A program made the translations under genes and the position numbers. 64,000 nt of DNA, taken from Anaeramoeba flamelloides. Its lineage: Eukaryota > Metamonada > Anaeramoebidae. Where the stretch lies: assembly GCA_027625915.1 (NCBI GenBank), contig JANTQA010000060.1, forward strand, positions 2,542,001 through 2,606,000, in the 5' to 3' direction. The notes below the pieces were generated by a model. The model saw only the letters and a list, made by a program, of their open reading frames with translations. It was not told where the DNA came from and searched no databases. This document shows, one piece after another, positions 11,301 to 25,200 of this stretch (its first letter is position 1; each line of letters opens with the position of its first letter).

Positions 11301-12469
11301 TAATCCTTAAAAAAGGTTATCAAGTAAAAATTTTAAAATATTTGTTTCTATTTTTATTAGTTGGAAATCTCGAGTAAAAAATTTATATTTAAGACCATTA
11401 AAAAAAAACTTTTTTCAACTAATATAAATTAAAATCAATAAAATAATAATAATTAAACATTTTTGGAAAATTTTCAAGAAAATTATGTTAAAGATAATAA
11501 AATAAAATTTCGACAAAAAAAAAATTGTTGAAAAGACAAAAAAAAAAAAAACATTAATCTTTTTTTTTATTATCTAACCGGGGGGGTAATTCCTTATATT
11601 TACCCGAATTCCTAAATTATGATTTATTACCCACTAAGGTAAATAAAAATTATTAATCTCTTTTTCTAATAATAACAAAAATAGTAATAATATTATTTTT
11701 TAATATATTAGAAATGTTATTTTTTTTTAATTCAGATATCGAGATTTTACGATTATTTTCATAGGCGGGGCAGTTCCAGAAACAAAATTAATCTTTTTTA
11801 GGAAATTTCTTTAGGAATTTCATTTTAATTATTATGAATTTTGAATTGACATCTGTGATTAAATTATAGAATAATTTAGAATATTATCTTGATTTTTAAC
11901 TTTGTTACAAATTATATATGAAAAAAGATTTAACAGAAATTTCTTCTATCAAATTGTCTTCTTTGAATTTTTCAGTTGAAAATGTGGAATAAATATGGTT
12001 TCTTTTTGATAATATATTGTAAATGATACTCTTGGTGTTTTATTCAAAAAAAAACTTAAAAATATTTTTGAAAATTTAGATTTTTTTCTTACGTGGGTGA
12101 TTAAAATCTGAAAGTTCTAGAAATAATTTGAAAAGAATTGATAAAAACAAATTCAATTAAAAAATTGAAGAAAAAATAATCAATTTATTGAACAAAAAAA
12201 AAAAAGTATCTCTCTTTTACCCATTGATAATAATGATGAATTTTATAAATATTAAGGGGTTTTTTCAATATGTTCTTCGGATAAAGATCGATTATATATT
12301 AATAAAATTCAATCGGTCTAACGTATATACGTCTTTTTCTCTATCATCAATTGTTCACAAAAACTCTTTGTTTCTTTTTCTATATTATATAAGCTATTTC
12401 TCAGCCAAAGGGTGTACAGATATAATGTGTGAATTACATGTGTATAAAGACTTTTTTTAGATATTAGAA

Positions 12470-12880
12470 TAAAAAAATTATTTTAAAAATTTCAATAACG
12501 AAATAATTTTTCCACATTTTGCTTTTTTTATTTTTTTGTTTTTTTGATCACATAATTCATTTGCAATTTTTTTTTTTATTGCAAGGTCGATATTTACTTA
12601 GTAAAAATGTGTCCTTCTAATGTTATTGAAACTGTATAAATGGTTGTAGAGAAATTAAAGTTTTTTTTTTGGAATTTTATTTGTTCTTTCAATAAAGATC
12701 AAAAGGGGCATTGTTGTTTATTTCAATTTTACCTATCAATAAGGATTTTTTTAATTTTGAAGAAAATCTATTAATTTTTAAGTTTGTAACAAGATTGTGT
12801 ATCATCTATTATTGGTTTGTATATTATTCTAATTATTTTTAATTTGTTCCCAAAGGGTTAATTATAAAAAATAATGGAAA
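12470..12880 (+). mobile_element. decayed relative of the 704-bp TA-flanked element
   Basis: It shares with 52200-52690 and 42600-43060 the ordered blocks TTGCAATTTTTTTTTTTAT-like, GTCGATATTTACTTAGTAAA, TTCTAATGTTATTGAAAC, GTTGTAGAGAAAT and, at the far end, a GGTTAATTATAAAAAATAAT-like block. Borders are unclear. No open frame. Confidence 0.5.
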
Positions 12881-13139
12881 TTTGAAAAAAATGCAGCATG
12901 GTTTTATCTAAAATAAAAGTTTGGATATATATCTATAACCCAATTAAGAATTATTAACATGTCAAAATTCAATTTTTAAAAAAAATCTTATTTAATCAAT
13001 TCAAGAATAAATATCCAAATATGGCCATTCGATAATTGAAATATTAACAATTGTTTATAAATTATAATACTCACTAAACAAAAAATAAATAATAATCAAA
13101 CTAATAAATCAAGAATGTTTCAAAAATTTGGAGAGAGCT

Positions 13140-13500
13140 AAACAAAAAAAAAAATACATTAGTCAATTTAATCAAATATAATTAACAAATATTGATATAT
13201 CAAAAAGTTAGAGACTATCAACTAATTTTATTTGAGTTGTTCTATTTTGAACAGCTTAACTTTAACCTAATATCAATCTTTTCAAAAAAAATATGATCGA
13301 CCAAAAAAAGTTACCTAATTCAAACAATAAAATGAAAACAAAAATATAAAAGATGAAAAAAAGATTTTCCATATTTTTTTTTCAAAAATTAAAATTATCT
13401 CCAATTTCAATGAAATTGTATTATTGTGATTTTTTGGAAGATTTTAGCTTTGTGTGGAAAATTTTGAATTTTAGTTTATATATATCTTTCTCCAAAAGTA
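13140..13500 (-). mobile_element. decayed Tc1-like MITE relative, reverse orientation
   Basis: Its reverse complement follows the copies at 4540-4990 and 58860-59320, with CAACTAATTTTATTTGAGTT, TCTATTTTGAAC, AAAATGAAAACAAAAAT, GATGAAAAAAAGATTTTCC and AAATTGTATTATTGTGATT in the expected order. Ends are not definable. It lies just downstream of the Cdc25 gene. Confidence 0.5.
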
Positions 13501-13999
13501 ATTTGAATACTCAAAATGGATAATTTTTTATTAAACATGATTTAGAATTTGCTACCACTTGTTATTATTTCAAAGGATTAAAGACTTGAAAACTTTGAAT
13601 ATTAATCAAAGTTCAAAATACTTTATAGTATACCCATTTTTTTACCAAGCTTCAAAACAAATTTATTTATTTGTACTTTAAGAAAAAAGATCAAGTTCAT
13701 AATCGTCCTCTTAAAATAAAATCAACCAACCTAGGTTTTAAAATATATATAATTTATTTGAGAATAAAATTGTAAAATTACTAAAAGTGATTTATTTCCA
13801 AAATATAACAAACTCAAAAAAATATTCCATTTGAATAATCTTTTTGATTGTATTCAAAAAAAACAAAAAATAAATAACTATACAGATTAAACACTTCTAG
13901 ATATTGTTAAATTATCCAGAAAATTATCGTAATTTGTATATATTTAAAGCGAAAAAAATAATAAAAAAATAAAAATAACAAGATAATAAAATTTTTATC

Positions 14000-16072
14000 T
14001 TAATTTTGTTTAATAACCCGGTTTCGGAATTTGAAGTTCATTCCCGACTTTGATCTTACTTTGGTGTTAGCAATTTGAGATTTATTTTTAAATTTTGAAA
14101 AGTAATTTTTTTGCATTTGCTGTGGTTTTGTATTATTGTGATAAATGGGTTTTAATATATTCGTCGTATTTCTTTGTCCTTTGTGATTAATATCACCACT
14201 ATACCAATTGACAATATCTTCGAAAGATAAAATATTCTTATTTTTATGATCACTAAGATCCTTTTTCCTATTTTTAGTTGAAGATCCCAATTGTGTTCTA
14301 AATTTTTTATCTTTCATTTCTTGATAACTACAGGGATAACAATTTTTTTTTGTTCTTTGGCTAGTATTAAAAAACTCTCGATAACCTCCTTCCAAAACAT
14401 AACATTGCGGATAATGTAAATTGGGGTATTGGTTAATCTGTCTATCTGTTTTACGAATCAGCCTGCACATGGCAGGGCCTCTGTTTTGTGAAAATTCACA
14501 ATGGAAAACCAAGCATGCGTTTTTTTTAATACCCTCACAAAAGAGTTTTGGGAAAATGACTTTTGGTACATTCCAATTATATGCCCCATCAATGTGCCCA
14601 CCTATATTAGTAAATAGAAAGGTTTTTTTGTGATTTGTTTGAAATATATTTTGTAAACAATCAAATCAAGGTATTATTAAAAGGGAATTGAATTGGTTTA
14701 GAATTTTATATTGGAATGGTTTGAATTTTATTATTGAAAGAAAAAAGAAAATTAAAATGTAATTGTTGTTAATGTAATTTTTACCTTCAAATTCAAAATT
14801 AAATCTGCAATCAATAACAATGACATGATCAAAAAAATTATTATATTTTCCTTCAAGTAAATCGCACATCTATATTAAATTAAAATTTTTTTTTTTTGTT
14901 TTGGATTTTTTTGATATTATATTCGAAAAAAAACAATAAAATTAATAAAAAAATTCAAAAAATAAAAAATAAATAAACAAAAAAATAACATAAAAATGAA
15001 AAAAATAAGATTAATTTCTTACAGTCTCGGATGAAATTGTATTTAAATCGAAAGGCTTTCCATGTGTAGTTGGTAAAATTGGTTTAGTTTCGTTGAAAGC
15101 CTTTTGATTAAATATATTTATCGATTTGCTCAGGCAGACACTATTACAGCGCTGCACTCTTCTTTGGAAATATGGCATTTGCTTATTTGAACGTATTTTA
15201 AATTTTGGACTATTGTCTTTTGGTGAATCATTTTCGTTTAAGAATTGAGTTAATGATTGTTCAATGTCTTTAATTGCAAAGCCAAATTGTTGCTCTGTAA
15301 ACGACATGCCACGATTAATATTTGATCCTGAATGCTTTCTATGTTTCAATTTTTTACCATATTTCCCCGTTCTTTTGATTAATATTTGAGTTGGGGAAAG
15401 TTTGTCAACCTCGTCCACGGATGGTGATTTTAAATACCGGTGTTTGTTGATTTGATTTCTTTCCTCCGGTGATTTTAAAAATGTTGATAAATAGTTATTT
15501 TGTTGTTTAAATATGTTGTAATTTTCTTTGTTTTCTTCAACTTCTTCTTCTTCTTCATCTTCTGCTTCAGTATCTTCTTCGCCATTGCCTTCTTCTTCTT
15601 CTTCTGTGGTTGTCAAGTCATCCATATCTCCTTCTTCAATAATGACAAATTCTTCGGTTTCGAAGCTATTGTTTTTTAGAAAGGGCGAAAAAATGGAATC
15701 CATATTATTGATCTTGTTAGGGGTTAAAGAGACCCTTCCAATAAATTCTTCATTTTCTTGGTCATATTCACTTTCTTCTCCTTCTTCTTCATCCATTGCT
15801 TGATTTGGTGAAATGCCATGTTTTAACCATTTTGAAGAATGGTGGTTTTTGAAATTTCGAATCATTTTGTTTGTTTTTTCCTGTGTTTTTCCATTTCCGG
15901 AAAATTGTTGATCAAAACAATTGTAGATTTGATCTTGTAACGGATTGTTTAAAAAATCTTCAACTTGTTCTAAATCACAATTTGCTGGAAGAGATAATGT
16001 TTTATGTATAGGTGGTTGTTGTGTTTTAATGAGTCTCTTTTCAAAAAGAGAAAAATTTCTTTTAAGGTTCAT
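14000..16072 (-). CDS. cdc25: Cdc25 dual-specificity phosphatase (three exons)
   Basis: Exons on the minus strand are 16072-15023, 14869-14785 and 14601-14000; joined they give 578 aa. Donors are GTAAGA and GTAAAA, and both acceptors end in ATATAG. Phases agree (0, then 1). The C-terminal half is a Cdc25 rhodanese-like catalytic domain: LLEGKY, VIVIDCRFNFEFEGGHIDGA, then the active-site loop HCEFSQNRGPAMCR with nucleophile C413 and R419 of the CX5R motif, followed by YPNLHYPQCYVLEGGYREFF. Family members remove inhibitory phosphates from Cdk1/Cdk2 and trigger mitotic entry. The N-terminal 350 residues are regulatory in appearance: low complexity, with acidic runs (about residues 92-181) and Ser/Thr-Pro sites such as LTPNK, KSPEE and LSPTQ. 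RCNSVCLS near residue 321 could be a phospho-dependent binding site, but that is only suggestive. All catalytic residues I know of are present. Confidence 0.93.
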
Positions 16073-19000
16073 TTGTTATGGTGATTTGTTTTGGAATTTT
16101 TGAAAAGAAAAAATAATTTAAAAAAAAAAAGGAATAAAAAAATAATTGAAAAAAAAGTAAATCTTTTCAATTTGACATTTTGATTTTATAAGATATAAAT
16201 TACAAAACTAAAAAGTAGTGTCGGTTTAGCAATAAGACATAGGTTTAATCCTCTTAATTTTAACGAATTTTTAAAGATTTATGTTTTTTAATTTTTTTCA
16301 AAGTTTACGTTATTTTTTAACCTTTAAAGACTCCCAATTCATCAACAAGTGGTTCAAAACGAACTTGTTTTATTTTTAATTTAACTCTCATTGGATTATT
16401 TTTTGATTTATTTTTATTTGCAATTCTCAAATTTCGAATCACTACAATCACTATTTGATTTTTAATTAATTTTTCCAGTAAATCATAAAGTATTGAAATT
16501 TGGTTAATGATTAACCAATATTATTATTTGTAAAATAAAAAGATCAAAATTTTCATTCCGCTTTGCAGAAAAATAATCATAAAGTAAGAATTAAAACAAA
16601 TTATCTCAAGAACCCAATTCTAAATCGTAAATTAACAAACCAATGTTTGATTTAGGAAGAAAAAATTAAATTACATGATTGTAAAATAGTTTTTCGGAGA
16701 GATGATTGAAAATTTTAGTCATATTGTCTTGCAACAAATAGTAATTTTGAACACGAGTGTACGATTATAGTCAATAGAAAAATTACCAATTTTAAATGTT
16801 CTAATTTTGGATTTCAAATATTTTGAAAAAAGATTAAAGATTTTGAGAATTTTTAGTTGTTGATGAAAAATCTTCAATTTAGTAATTTTCATTTTACACA
16901 AAATTCTAGTTTCTTATTTTCCAATTGTAAAAGGAAATTTTATCTTTAAAATAAAAAAAATTTTATTGTTAAATTATTATTTAATATTTTGAGTTAAAAG
17001 TATTGAGTAAATTTCTTTTACATTTCAACTTCTAACATCTACTCGGCCCCACTCAATTGTTTTTCAGAAATAAAAACCATCCAAATAAAAAATTAATCAT
17101 CTAGTAAGCATCCCAGAAAAAAATTATCAAATTGATTATAATTTTTAAACGTTCATTGAATCTCAGTATATCTAATATTTTTTTTTTTCATTTTTTTGTT
17201 GATTAAAACTAAAAACCAAAAATAATATTGGTTATTAGTATCAAAACAAAATCAAAAACATCAAATATATAGAAATGAAAAAATTACCTTGTCTGAAAAT
17301 AATCCCTGACATGATTTTTTAATTGTGAATTTTTGGGTAGTTGAGGTAATTTCTTTATAAATAAAAATCCCATTTATTGCAGATTCATTTTTTTATGAAG
17401 TCAACAATAAACCGACCCAAAGTCCATTAAAACAGGGTGTCTATAGAATACTTGTAATTTTTTTTGATAGCCTTGGTAGATCTAATTGTTTAGAAAAAAA
17501 CAATCGGGTTTTATAGAGGTTTAATTGATTTTGTACAATGAGAATTTTTTATTCATTGTTTTTTGATTGATTAAATTTTCTTTTGAAAAAGTGCGATTTC
17601 ATTAAACATCATACTAATTAGTCGGTGAGTTATAATTTTAAAAAGTTTGATTCATAAAAAAAAAAGAAACATCCCGGCAGTTACAGAATAATTTACACAA
17701 TAGTAACATAAAAAAAGCCCAACAGGGGTACTTTTCATGACCTTTATTGTTTTCAATACTAGAAACCAAATGTTAAGAATCTTCAATTTACTCTTTTTTG
17801 AGATTCAATTTTAAATTTAGTAATAGTAATTTTTTTTTTAGATTTTTTGAGGTTATGGTTTTCCCATTCATGTTGAACGGTTTTACCAATAGCTACATAC
17901 ACGAATAAAAATGTGATAAACTTCCATGCCACATTTGAAAGAAACTTTTAATGAAAATAAAATGAAATTTGATTAACAACCAGCTGAGTTATCCAATGAA
18001 ACTTAATGTATGACCATTGGAATAATCAATCGGAGTTACCAAGAAATTCTAATAAAAATTTTAAATAAAATTCAAGGAATTAAATAAAAAATGTTAAAAT
18101 AAAAAAGAAAAATATTTCTATTTTCAAAGAAAATTTATTGTAATTTCAAAGGAGATTCATTTATGATTTGTAGGTGCGTGGAAAATGTATCACAACCCAA
18201 AAAAAGATAGGAAAAAGAAAAGAAAAAAAAAAAAAAAAAAAAAAGAAATAGAACCGTAACAATAAAAAAATGTTCTAAGGGAGAATTATCAAAAGTACCC
18301 ATTACACCCTTACTCCCCAAAAAATTTGTTTCTTGAAATGATCAAATTTATTTTAAGATCTGGCCTTACTATTCATTATTTTATTTTTGACTTTTGCACA
18401 CCCTTATTATTTTTATGTATTTTTTTTTTATTGTTGCCCAAAAAAGAAAAAAAAAAAAAAAAAACTAAAGAAAAATTACCAAAATTATCAAAAAATAATC
18501 CGATATCAACATTTAAAATTTATTTTCATAAGAATATTGAACAAAAACCAAAAAAATACACCCATTAAACACCAAAAACAAAAATTTAACCTATGATAGT
18601 ACGATATTATAATTTGGGAGATTGTGTATCACTAAAAACATATATTACATAATAATTGAAAAAAAAAAAAAAATAAAAAAAATAATCAATTTATAGATGA
18701 GATTAAAGAGACAATAATTAATGTTTAAAACAATTAAATCTAACAGGGAACCGAGGTGGCGAGTCTAAACTTATATTATATTGGTATTAAATGTATATAA
18801 CACAGAAACCCCAGATTAAAAACGTATCTGAAAATTGAAATAATAAAATAGTGGCAACCTATATTCTCACAAATCGAATAAAAGCCATTTATTAGTAAAA
18901 AAAAAAACCCAAAAATTTTAGAAAAAACAATGTATTTTGGGATATATTTATAAGATAGAGCCACCAATATGCATATCCAAAGATACTAAATATCTTTCCC

Positions 19001-19856
19001 AGATTCGTATCAAAAATGTAGATTAATTTCTAAAAAAAGTATTTTTTTTCACTATAAAATAATTAACTAAAGGGATTATTTTGACAAATTATAATGAAAT
19101 ATCTCAGAAATATTTTTATATGACAATTTCTTCATAAAAAGTAAACCAAAATAATTAACCCTATACGTTTTTATTTTGTGATAATTGTGTAAATATCAAA
19201 ATTAAAAAAAAAAATGAAAAAAATACTTAGTTTTTAAAGTTCTAAGTAAAAATTAGCAAACACTGAAAAACTATTTTTTGGTTTTCTATTTTTAGGTTTA
19301 GAAATAATCCATAATCGAATACCCCAAAAATGATAATTTTTAATTCTGATGATCAGTAAAAAATGTAAAAATTTATTTTGGAATAATACTTATAATAGAT
19401 ATTTTGGAGTCATTTGATGCATGATGTAATAATTTCGTTTACACACAATTAAAATATAATTTAATAATAATTATACCCATTGTAGTGATAATCACTTGAA
19501 CTTTGAATATAAACTTCATTATTGTTCTTGTAAAAACCAGAATTTATAATTTATTTATCCTTTATTTCACAATTTGAATTTTGAAAAAATATCATTCTGT
19601 TTTAGAACCCTATACCATTTAACGGGATATTCCAAAATAATTATATGTTTAGTACCAGTGACCCATAAAACACCCACCTTCTAAATTTAATTACAAATTC
19701 AATTTTTTTTTATCACACATTCTGGAGATGGAAAAAAAATATAAAATCTGATTAGAAAACATTGAAACTCTAAAATAAGGTAGAAAAAACACATTTTAAT
19801 ATTAGTATTACCGAAATATTATCACCAGAAAATAAAATATTCGGTTTAATGTTTGA

Positions 19857-21660
19857 TTAAGGGACTAGTCTTCTACTACAACAAGGCAAAATTTTTAAAT
19901 ATGTTATTGGTGGTATTCTCTACTTACAAATTTTGTATATGCCAAGAGTCAAAAAATTCTGATCGACAAAGAAGTCCATAAAAGAAAATTAGTTTAGTGA
20001 GATCAAATTTTTTTTTTCCATTTTTTCTTAAAAAGAAAACTATTTAATTCTTTTTTTTCTCACAATTTATCAAGTTTCTACCCCATTTATTGCAATTTTG
20101 ATCATTATTATATTATAAAATTTCTTTGTTACCAGTAATATTAATATAAAGATTTTTGTTCTTTTTTGAGATAAAACTTTTGGTTAACTAAAAAATGATC
20201 TATTCAACGGATTAAAAAATAATTGTATTTTTTAAGAAGAGTAGTTATAATAATCAAAGTTTTAAAGCATTTTAAAAATTTTACTCAGAAATTTTGTTTT
20301 TGTATTAAGACAAAATTCGATTTATCAAAATAAAATTTTCTTGAAGATATTTTGGAATTAGTTAATTTTATCCTCAAAATTCAAAATCATTTTTTTTCTG
20401 CCAAAAATGAATTGAATTGTTATAAGGATTAATGTGAATAAGACCAAACAATTTGTAAAATAATTATTTTCAAAATTGAAAATTTTTTTGTAATTTTTTT
20501 TCATTTTTTGAAAATCAAAAAAGAACTTTTTCAAAACCTTAAAGAAAAAATTTTTTTTGCTTAATCGATTTTGATTTAATTGATAAAATGTAGTTAAGAT
20601 TCTACTAAATATTCAGTAATTTAATCACCTATACTTCATTTAGTTTTATTGGATGAGATTTGATTTGAAATATCAATCAAAGAAAATGAAACCAAATAGA
20701 ATATTTTCTTTTGAAATCAATACTTTCAAACATAAAACGAAATATATGTTTTCCCATTTTCAAGAATTAACTTAATTTTTAAACAAAATAATAGGTTACT
20801 TTTTTTCGTTTTATATTGGAAACATGTAAATTTTGAATTTCAAAAAAGAGACTCAAAAGAATAAATTGTTTAAATGAGGCCAACTCATCGATTTCATAAG
20901 TCGAAACACAAATTACAAAAAAAAAATTGAAGATCTGGACAAGATTTCATTTTATTTTCAAAAATGTCTACTTCCTTTATTTTTCTTATTTTTTTGAGAA
21001 GTTCTTCATTATATTTCTGAATAATATTTCAAAATAAAAATTATTTTAAAAGAAGATTGGAATCTTATTACTGGCAAAGGAAATGTAATAAAAGCCACTT
21101 CAAAAATTTAAACAATAAGTTCCAAACAAAAAATCCATATATTAGAAAAAATTACAATAAGCATTTTAAACTTAAAAAAAAATATATATATATTAGAAGT
21201 ACATTTATTAATCATTTTTTTCAATTTGTTTCGCAAAAAATATTATTAAAAATTATCAAACTATAAAGTTTAATAATAACCCATAATACCCTTTTTAAAA
21301 GATTAAAAATCCAATCTAAAAAATAACAAAATTACTTTAATAATACTATTTTCAAACAATAATTAATGCCATATTATAAATATTTTTAGTGGTTTGTAAT
21401 AATCCAAAGATTAAAAATTTCAATAGATTTAATAATTATTTCTCTATTTTTTAATGATTTTCAAATCGATCAAATAATTTCAAAAAAATAAATAAAATAA
21501 TAAATAATTTGAATAATAGATAGGGTCAAATTCCTCATTTTAATAATAATAGTTCATTTTTTATACTCTAAATAATTGAAAAAAAAAAAAAATAGACTTT
21601 CTTTAAAATTTCAAGAAATTTAATAAATTATAGAAAATAAAAGAAACACTTATTTTTTCT
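19857..21660 (+). mobile_element. probable decayed TTAA-type element, right end not found
   Basis: The left terminus TTAAGGGACTAGTC is an exact match to the family end over GGGACTAGT. From about 21050 the sequence follows the family interior, with AAAATCCATATATTAGAAAA-like sequence, a GTAATAATCCAAAGATTAAA block, TTAATAATTATTTCTCTAT and a TTTTCAAATCGATCAAATAA block. The intervening part is not clearly alignable by eye, so other insertions may be included. Confidence 0.4.
20730..20960 (+). repeat. dispersed repeat, copy 1 of 2
   Basis: Matches 31395-31640 in the same orientation. Shared blocks in order are TTTTCAAGAATTAA, AATAATAGGTT, TTTTATATTGGAAACATG (TTTTATCTTGGAAACATG in the other), AAAAAGAGACTCAAA, and AACTCATCGATTTCATAAGT with CGAAACACAAATT. 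Identity looks to be about 80 percent. No ends or target duplication identified. Confidence 0.65.
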
Positions 21661-22230
21661 CGTCTTGAGGATTCAAAATACCTGAAAAATAACCCAAATC
21701 TTGAGAATAAAATTAAAATTTGTCTGTTTTTTGTTCATACTAAATCTCATAAATAACTAAATCTAAGATTTCGAAACAATAAAACAGTTTTATGTATTTT
21801 TCTTTTTTTAATTCTTGAATCCAAAAATTCAAAGAAAAAAAGGATCAGATTACTTTCAGGGAAATTAATTGGGAAATAATGAACTTCTTTTAAAAATAAG
21901 AACTCATTTTCTCTAAAGTTGACAAAGAAATTTAATTCTAGGGTTTAATTATATTATTATTAAAATTTGTACTCTTTTTTAATTGATAAAAAAAATCATT
22001 CAAGTTTAATAACTCTGTCTGACAAAATACCTAATATATTAACGACACAATTAAACATCATCTCAGATGATTAATTTTAACAAATCTTTTTTCTCAAAAT
22101 AATCTTTGAACAATTATCATTTTCTGATTTTTACTTTTGAATAATAAAATTAATCAAATAGACAGAACAACTCTCTTTTAGTTTTTACACCAAAACCAAA
22201 ATCTCTTAAAATATTTTCAATTACTCTAAA

Positions 22231-25200
22231 ATGAGTAGTGTTTATTTTCGCAAACGAAACAATAAGACAACAAGGAAGCTCAAAAAACAAAAAATTAAAA
22301 ATGAAAAAAAACAGACAAAAACAAAAAATAAAAAAATTAAAACAAAAAATAAAAACAAAAAAAAGAACAAACACAAAAACACATTTAAAACAACAACTTC
22401 AAGAGAAAACATGAGAATAAAAAATTCAGCATTTTCTTCAGAATCTGATCAAGAGACTGATCTTGACGAAACACAAGAATTAATCTCCACAAGATTTCCT
22501 TATTTAAGAAAAGACACAGACTTTAAATACCTAAGGAAATTCCTTCAAGAAAGGCTATATAAATCTGGTGGTATCCAATTACTTAATTCTGAAGAAGCCA
22601 AAAAGCAACGTGTCTATTGCTGGGAATTAGTAAAGTCTATTGGGAAAGAAATTTTGGATGGAAAAGAATTGACCGCAATTTCAAGTAAATTTTTATTTTT
22701 AATATAATAAAACACCAAATCATCTTTTACCTTTTTCTTTGTCTTTGCCACTTAAATTCTTTTTTCTTTTTTTTCTTGATTGTTTGTTCCTGCAAGCGTT
22801 CGTTCCCAAAAAAAAAAAAAAAAAGAAAACAACAAAATAACTTTTCTTTATTCTTTTAAGAAATCTCTTTTTAAAATTGTAATCCCATTTTCGAAAACAA
22901 ATCAAAACAAATTCTTGAAAACAAAACAACCTTTCAATTTTTTTTTAAGAAACCGGGAGAAAGAAATCCGATTCTTGAAAAAGAATTTAGACTGTTACAG
23001 CTGCTTTTAAAAATGAAATCTAAAAGTTTTCAAAAGTGTTGCTCTTAACTGTTTTATTCACTCTTTTATTCAATTTGAGCAACACTTTACAAAACGACCA
23101 AAGTCCATGCTTTATTAAAACCTCTGTATTAACATCCAAATCTAAAACCCGTAAATTTCAAAAACACCAAAATTCCATTTTTCTGATCTATTGAAAATAT
23201 TGGTAAAAATTCATAAAATATACTCCCATTTGACAGATAAATATATAAATGATCGAGTAGCCATTAACCATTCTGATTGGGATATTGATTAAATATTCTG
23301 AATCTATCAATTTTAACACTTTGGTAAATGTGGAAATCAAAAAAATCCAAAATCTGAAAATTTAATTAAGAAACAAACAGAAAATGAAAATCTAATTTAT
23401 TGTCGTTACCCCTTAGACAAATGTTAAGTTTATTAGAAAACAACTATTACAGCCTTTTTCAAAAATTGAAGACTTTTTTTTTTTTCTGAGATTGTCAGAA
23501 TTAAAACTTTTTGGAAATTTTATGTTTTAATCAAGTGAGGACTTTTTTTTTTTTAATAATGGAAGTTCCTATTCCAGAAATTGACAAAAAGTGAATAATA
23601 ATTTATAAAATTATCCAAGAATTTGGAATGAATCCAAATATTGATAAAACTTTAAAATCAAACCAATTATCTGAAATAAAACATTTAGGAATTTGGTTTG
23701 AAAAAGAGAAACATTTATTTTTTTTTTATTTATTTATAGAAAGGAGTAATTAAAGAAAAATCATCAAATAAAAAAAAAGAGAAGAAGAAAAATAATTAAA
23801 ATATATATAAAAAATAAATTTATCATTTTCATGACCAATTAGAAACCATCCACGTCCTGAATACAGGAGGAGCAAAAACCCGATAGAAAGATTATCGATT
23901 ATAGATAAAAATTCCACATTCCGTGATTAATAATTGTTATTCCACGACTCTCAGGGTGGGGCTAAAAGAGAAACATTTATACAAAAAAACTTTGAAAAAG
24001 TAAAAGATAATTTTAAAAAAGTTAAAAATAACTTCAAAAAAATCAAGATGATTTTTAACCAACAAAAATTAGCTAATGGAGTAAAATTACAAAGGTTTAA
24101 ATCAATATGCATTTGGTCAATCATTTTATGGATTATTCATCTTTTTGATTTAACTCAAAAAGAATTCAACGGGACAGATGTTTGAATAAATAAAAAAGCC
24201 ACAAAAACTTTTAAAAATTAATTCACATTCTCCAATAATAATTTATAAAACTGAAGCAAAAATCTACCATGTCAAAATCTCAATCTACAAAACAAGTTAT
24301 AAATTCAAAAAGAAATTAGAACTTCTTAGACTTTAAACATATTTCAAAAAATTTAAAATTTTCAAAAAAAAGATAATGAAAATATCAATGGGAAAGTAGA
24401 AAAAAACAAAAATTATTAAATAAAAATCAAAATCAATTTAGAGAAACTCTAATAATCAATAGCTTCTGGATGGAAAGTTCAAGAATATTTAAAAAAAGAT
24501 TATGTATAATAACAATATAAATAAACAGTCGTGTCATCAAGTGTCGCAGAGTATCATCAAGTGCCTAGCTTTTCTTGAGGTTTTCTGTTTTCTGTGTAAA
24601 ATCTATTGATTTTCCAAATAAACAGAAAACTCAAGAAAAGCTAACGGCGGTTTTCCAGAATTCAAAATAATAGAGAAAAATCAAAGATTTTACTCAATTC
24701 TTTTAAATTCTGGAAAACTTAACGGAGATTTTTTTTAATTTTTGAAATAAACTGAAAATTTATGAAATTTTCTTTTTATTTCAAAAATTAAAAAAAATCC
24801 AATGAAAAGTGTCGAAGAGTGCCGTCAAGTGCCTAGCTTATCTTGAGGTTTTCTGTTTTATGTGTAAAATCTATTGATTTTCCAAATAAACAGAAAACTC
24901 AAGAAAAGATAACGGCGGTTTTCCAGAATTTAAGAAATAAAAATAGAAAATTTTTAAAATTTTCTTTTCATTTCTCAAATTAATATAAACCTAATGGTTG
25001 TAAGAGGAAATTAATCCCCTTTCTTCAAAATAACAAAAAAAAAAAAAGTACTTTTCTTCAGACTCCAACCTCTGCACCACATTTAAAGGCTGAGTCCCCA
25101 TTTTATTCAAATTAAAAACTTTTAAAAAGTATTAATTTGGTAAAAGTTTTCACTTTATTAAGAACAAAAAACTTAAAAAAAGTTATAATTCTTACAATCT

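Larger units (their letters stand above)
9327..13999. other. intergenic, repeat-derived
   Basis: No supportable gene. It contains a diverged copy of the palindromic TTAA element (about 10752-11300), a relative of the 704-bp TA element (about 12470-12880) and a reverse-oriented Tc1-like remnant (about 13140-13500). A G-run (GGGGGGG) lies near 11581, unusual in this AT-rich setting. The 90-aa frame at 12188-12460 lies partly within repeat-derived sequence and has no recognisable domain. Confidence 0.5.
16073..22230. other. 6.2-kb intergenic region
   Basis: No supportable gene. It is extremely AT-rich, with poly(A)/poly(T) runs such as those near 18214-18244 and 18444-18464. A TTAA-type left end (TTAAGGGACTAGTC) lies at 19857-19870, and sequence resembling the interior of the 1.2-kb TTAA family follows around 21050-21660, but I could not place a right end. 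A dispersed repeat at about 20730-20960 is listed separately. Frames at 18326-18568 and 18387-18596 are run by homopolymers. Confidence 0.5.

Noticed and set aside
12188-12460. 90-aa frame
   Set aside because: AT-rich, Phe/Ile/Lys-dominated, partly overlaps repeat sequence and lacks any domain or splice partner.
15528-15803. Ser-rich frame on the plus strand
   Set aside because: Antisense shadow of the Glu-rich region of the Cdc25 gene.
16200-16260. tRNA-like stretch with GGTTTAATCC
   Set aside because: No acceptor stem or anticodon arm could be folded; no tRNA was supported anywhere in the window.
23934-24185. 83-aa Lys-rich frame with a hydrophobic end in the ORP intron
   Set aside because: No family resemblance, non-ATG start (TTG), and lies within intron repeat sequence.
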